From positions 1-20,755 of the IMG/VR virus record IMGVR_UViG_3300050134_000024: a stretch of 20,755 nucleotides of DNA; one strand, 5' to 3'. Below, one piece after another: positions 20,211 to 20,755 of the stretch. Position numbers and translations under genes: made by a program. The notes beneath the pieces are model-generated. The model was not told where the DNA came from. It made no database searches and saw nothing but the letters and a program-made list of their open reading frames with translations. The stretch is from a virus. The number at the start of each line of letters is the position of its first letter. Position 1 is the stretch's first letter.

Positions 20211-20755
20211 ATGGAAATCGAGATTACTGAGACCGTCGCCCGCAAAGTCTTGACCACCATTGACGCGGGGCTGGTCAAAGGTGTGGGCAATCCGGTGCCG
20301 GGGCAGATGTGCATTGAAGCCGTGGTCTGCTTCGCGCTTGGCCTGCCGCACGGCGATGATCCGGGCTGCGTTTCGCAGGGATTGCGCCGACTCAAGATTC
20401 GGCTGAACGATTCCAACTGGTCATCGAACAAGGCGCGCACCGCTGGCCTACGTCGTCTGGGTCTCGCTCAACTCGGAAGTGCGGGAGTGCTTGACGAAAA
20501 GAAATTCGGCAAACGCTGCGCGACGCTCGCGATTCGCACCTGCGTACCGCAGGCACTGCGCACTGCGGCAAGCCTCCAGAAAGGAGAGCGAAAGGAGAAA
20601 CTTCTGACGTTGGCTTCTTTATGCGAGACCGATCCTACGCGCGAGAACGCTTTGGCTGCTCGGGATGAGTGTCGCGCCTACGCCGCCGCCGCCGCCGCCG
20701 ACGCCGCCGCCGCCGCCTACGCCGACGCCGCCGCCTACGCCGCCGCCGCCGCCGC
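20211..20755 (+). CDS. Conserved phage protein with Ala/Asp/Tyr-rich tail, partial
   Basis: The frame opens at ATG 20211, after CCGGAGACCATA, and is still open at the right edge after 181 codons. The first 100 residues show the pattern of a widespread phage protein: KVLTTIDAGLVKGVGNPVPG, then MCIEAVVCFALGLPHGDDPG, then WSSNKARTAGLRRLGLAQLG. A mixed helix follows, then an Ala-rich tail (AYAAAAAADAAAAAYADAAA) made of GCC repeats with TAC and GAC interruptions. Its function is unknown. The tail may be a repeat-length variable rod. It has its own promoter with a palindromic operator candidate. Confidence 0.7.
   Translation, partial: MEIEITETVARKVLTTIDAGLVKGVGNPVPGQMCIEAVVCFALGLPHGDDPGCVSQGLRRLKIRLNDSNWSSNKARTAGLRRLGLAQLGSAGVLDEKKFGKRCATLAIRTCVPQALRTAASLQKGERKEKLLTLASLCETDPTRENALAARDECRAYAAAAAADAAAAAYADAAAYAAAAA
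20680..20755 (+). repeat. GCC-triplet repeat with GAC and TAC units
   Basis: GCC codons repeat to the window edge, broken by single GAC and TAC codons. The array encodes poly-Ala with Asp and Tyr and is prone to length change. The end is cut by the window, so its size is unknown. Confidence 0.85.

Overview
The window is part of a tailed-phage (or prophage) genome of high GC content from a Gram-negative, probably proteobacterial, host. A small-terminase-like protein, large terminase, P22-type portal, D5-type helicase, CHC2 zinc finger and RecE-like exonuclease show its phage origin. Strong AGGAG-type ribosome sites, many ATGA/GTGA overlaps, a HAF-repeat surface protein and a GlyGly-CTERM-like tail fit a proteobacterium, perhaps a gammaproteobacterium; this host guess is inference. 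No integrase, tRNA, rRNA, CRISPR array or insertion sequence was seen.

Two divergent gene blocks meet at about 13746-13855. The minus-strand block runs right to left. It begins with a Cro-like HTH gene (13745), then a 59-aa protein, a second HTH protein, a CHC2 zinc-finger protein, a D5/SF3 helicase, a small PDDEXK nuclease and a ribbon-helix-helix protein. After a non-coding stretch with palindromes and G-runs (9996-10232, candidate packaging or control site) comes the packaging and head module: small terminase, three small proteins, large terminase, a 22-aa membrane peptide and its coupled partner, portal, a GG-rich basic protein, a small helical protein, a GroES-like co-chaperonin, a scaffold-like protein, and a partial gene leaving the left edge. 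The major capsid gene would be expected further left.

The plus-strand block (13856 to the right edge) is a tightly packed accessory or early operon. It starts with a striking protein with a cysteine at every third residue for 32 cysteines, then a RecE-like exonuclease with a changed active-site residue, an OB-like partner, and small typical phage proteins. In their midst, with ATGA overlaps on both sides, is a secreted HAF-repeat protein with a GlyGly-CTERM-like sorting tail. Small proteins with zinc-finger-like motifs follow. A separate promoter with a palindromic spacer (20157-20185) drives the last gene, whose alanine-rich tail runs off the window.

The most unusual items are the Cys-triplet protein, the phage-borne HAF/GlyGly-CTERM protein, the GroES-like protein that keeps its mobile loop, two nested inverted repeats (10975-11064 and 19251-19307), and several short coupled genes (6405-6473, 13331-13510, 10533-10694).
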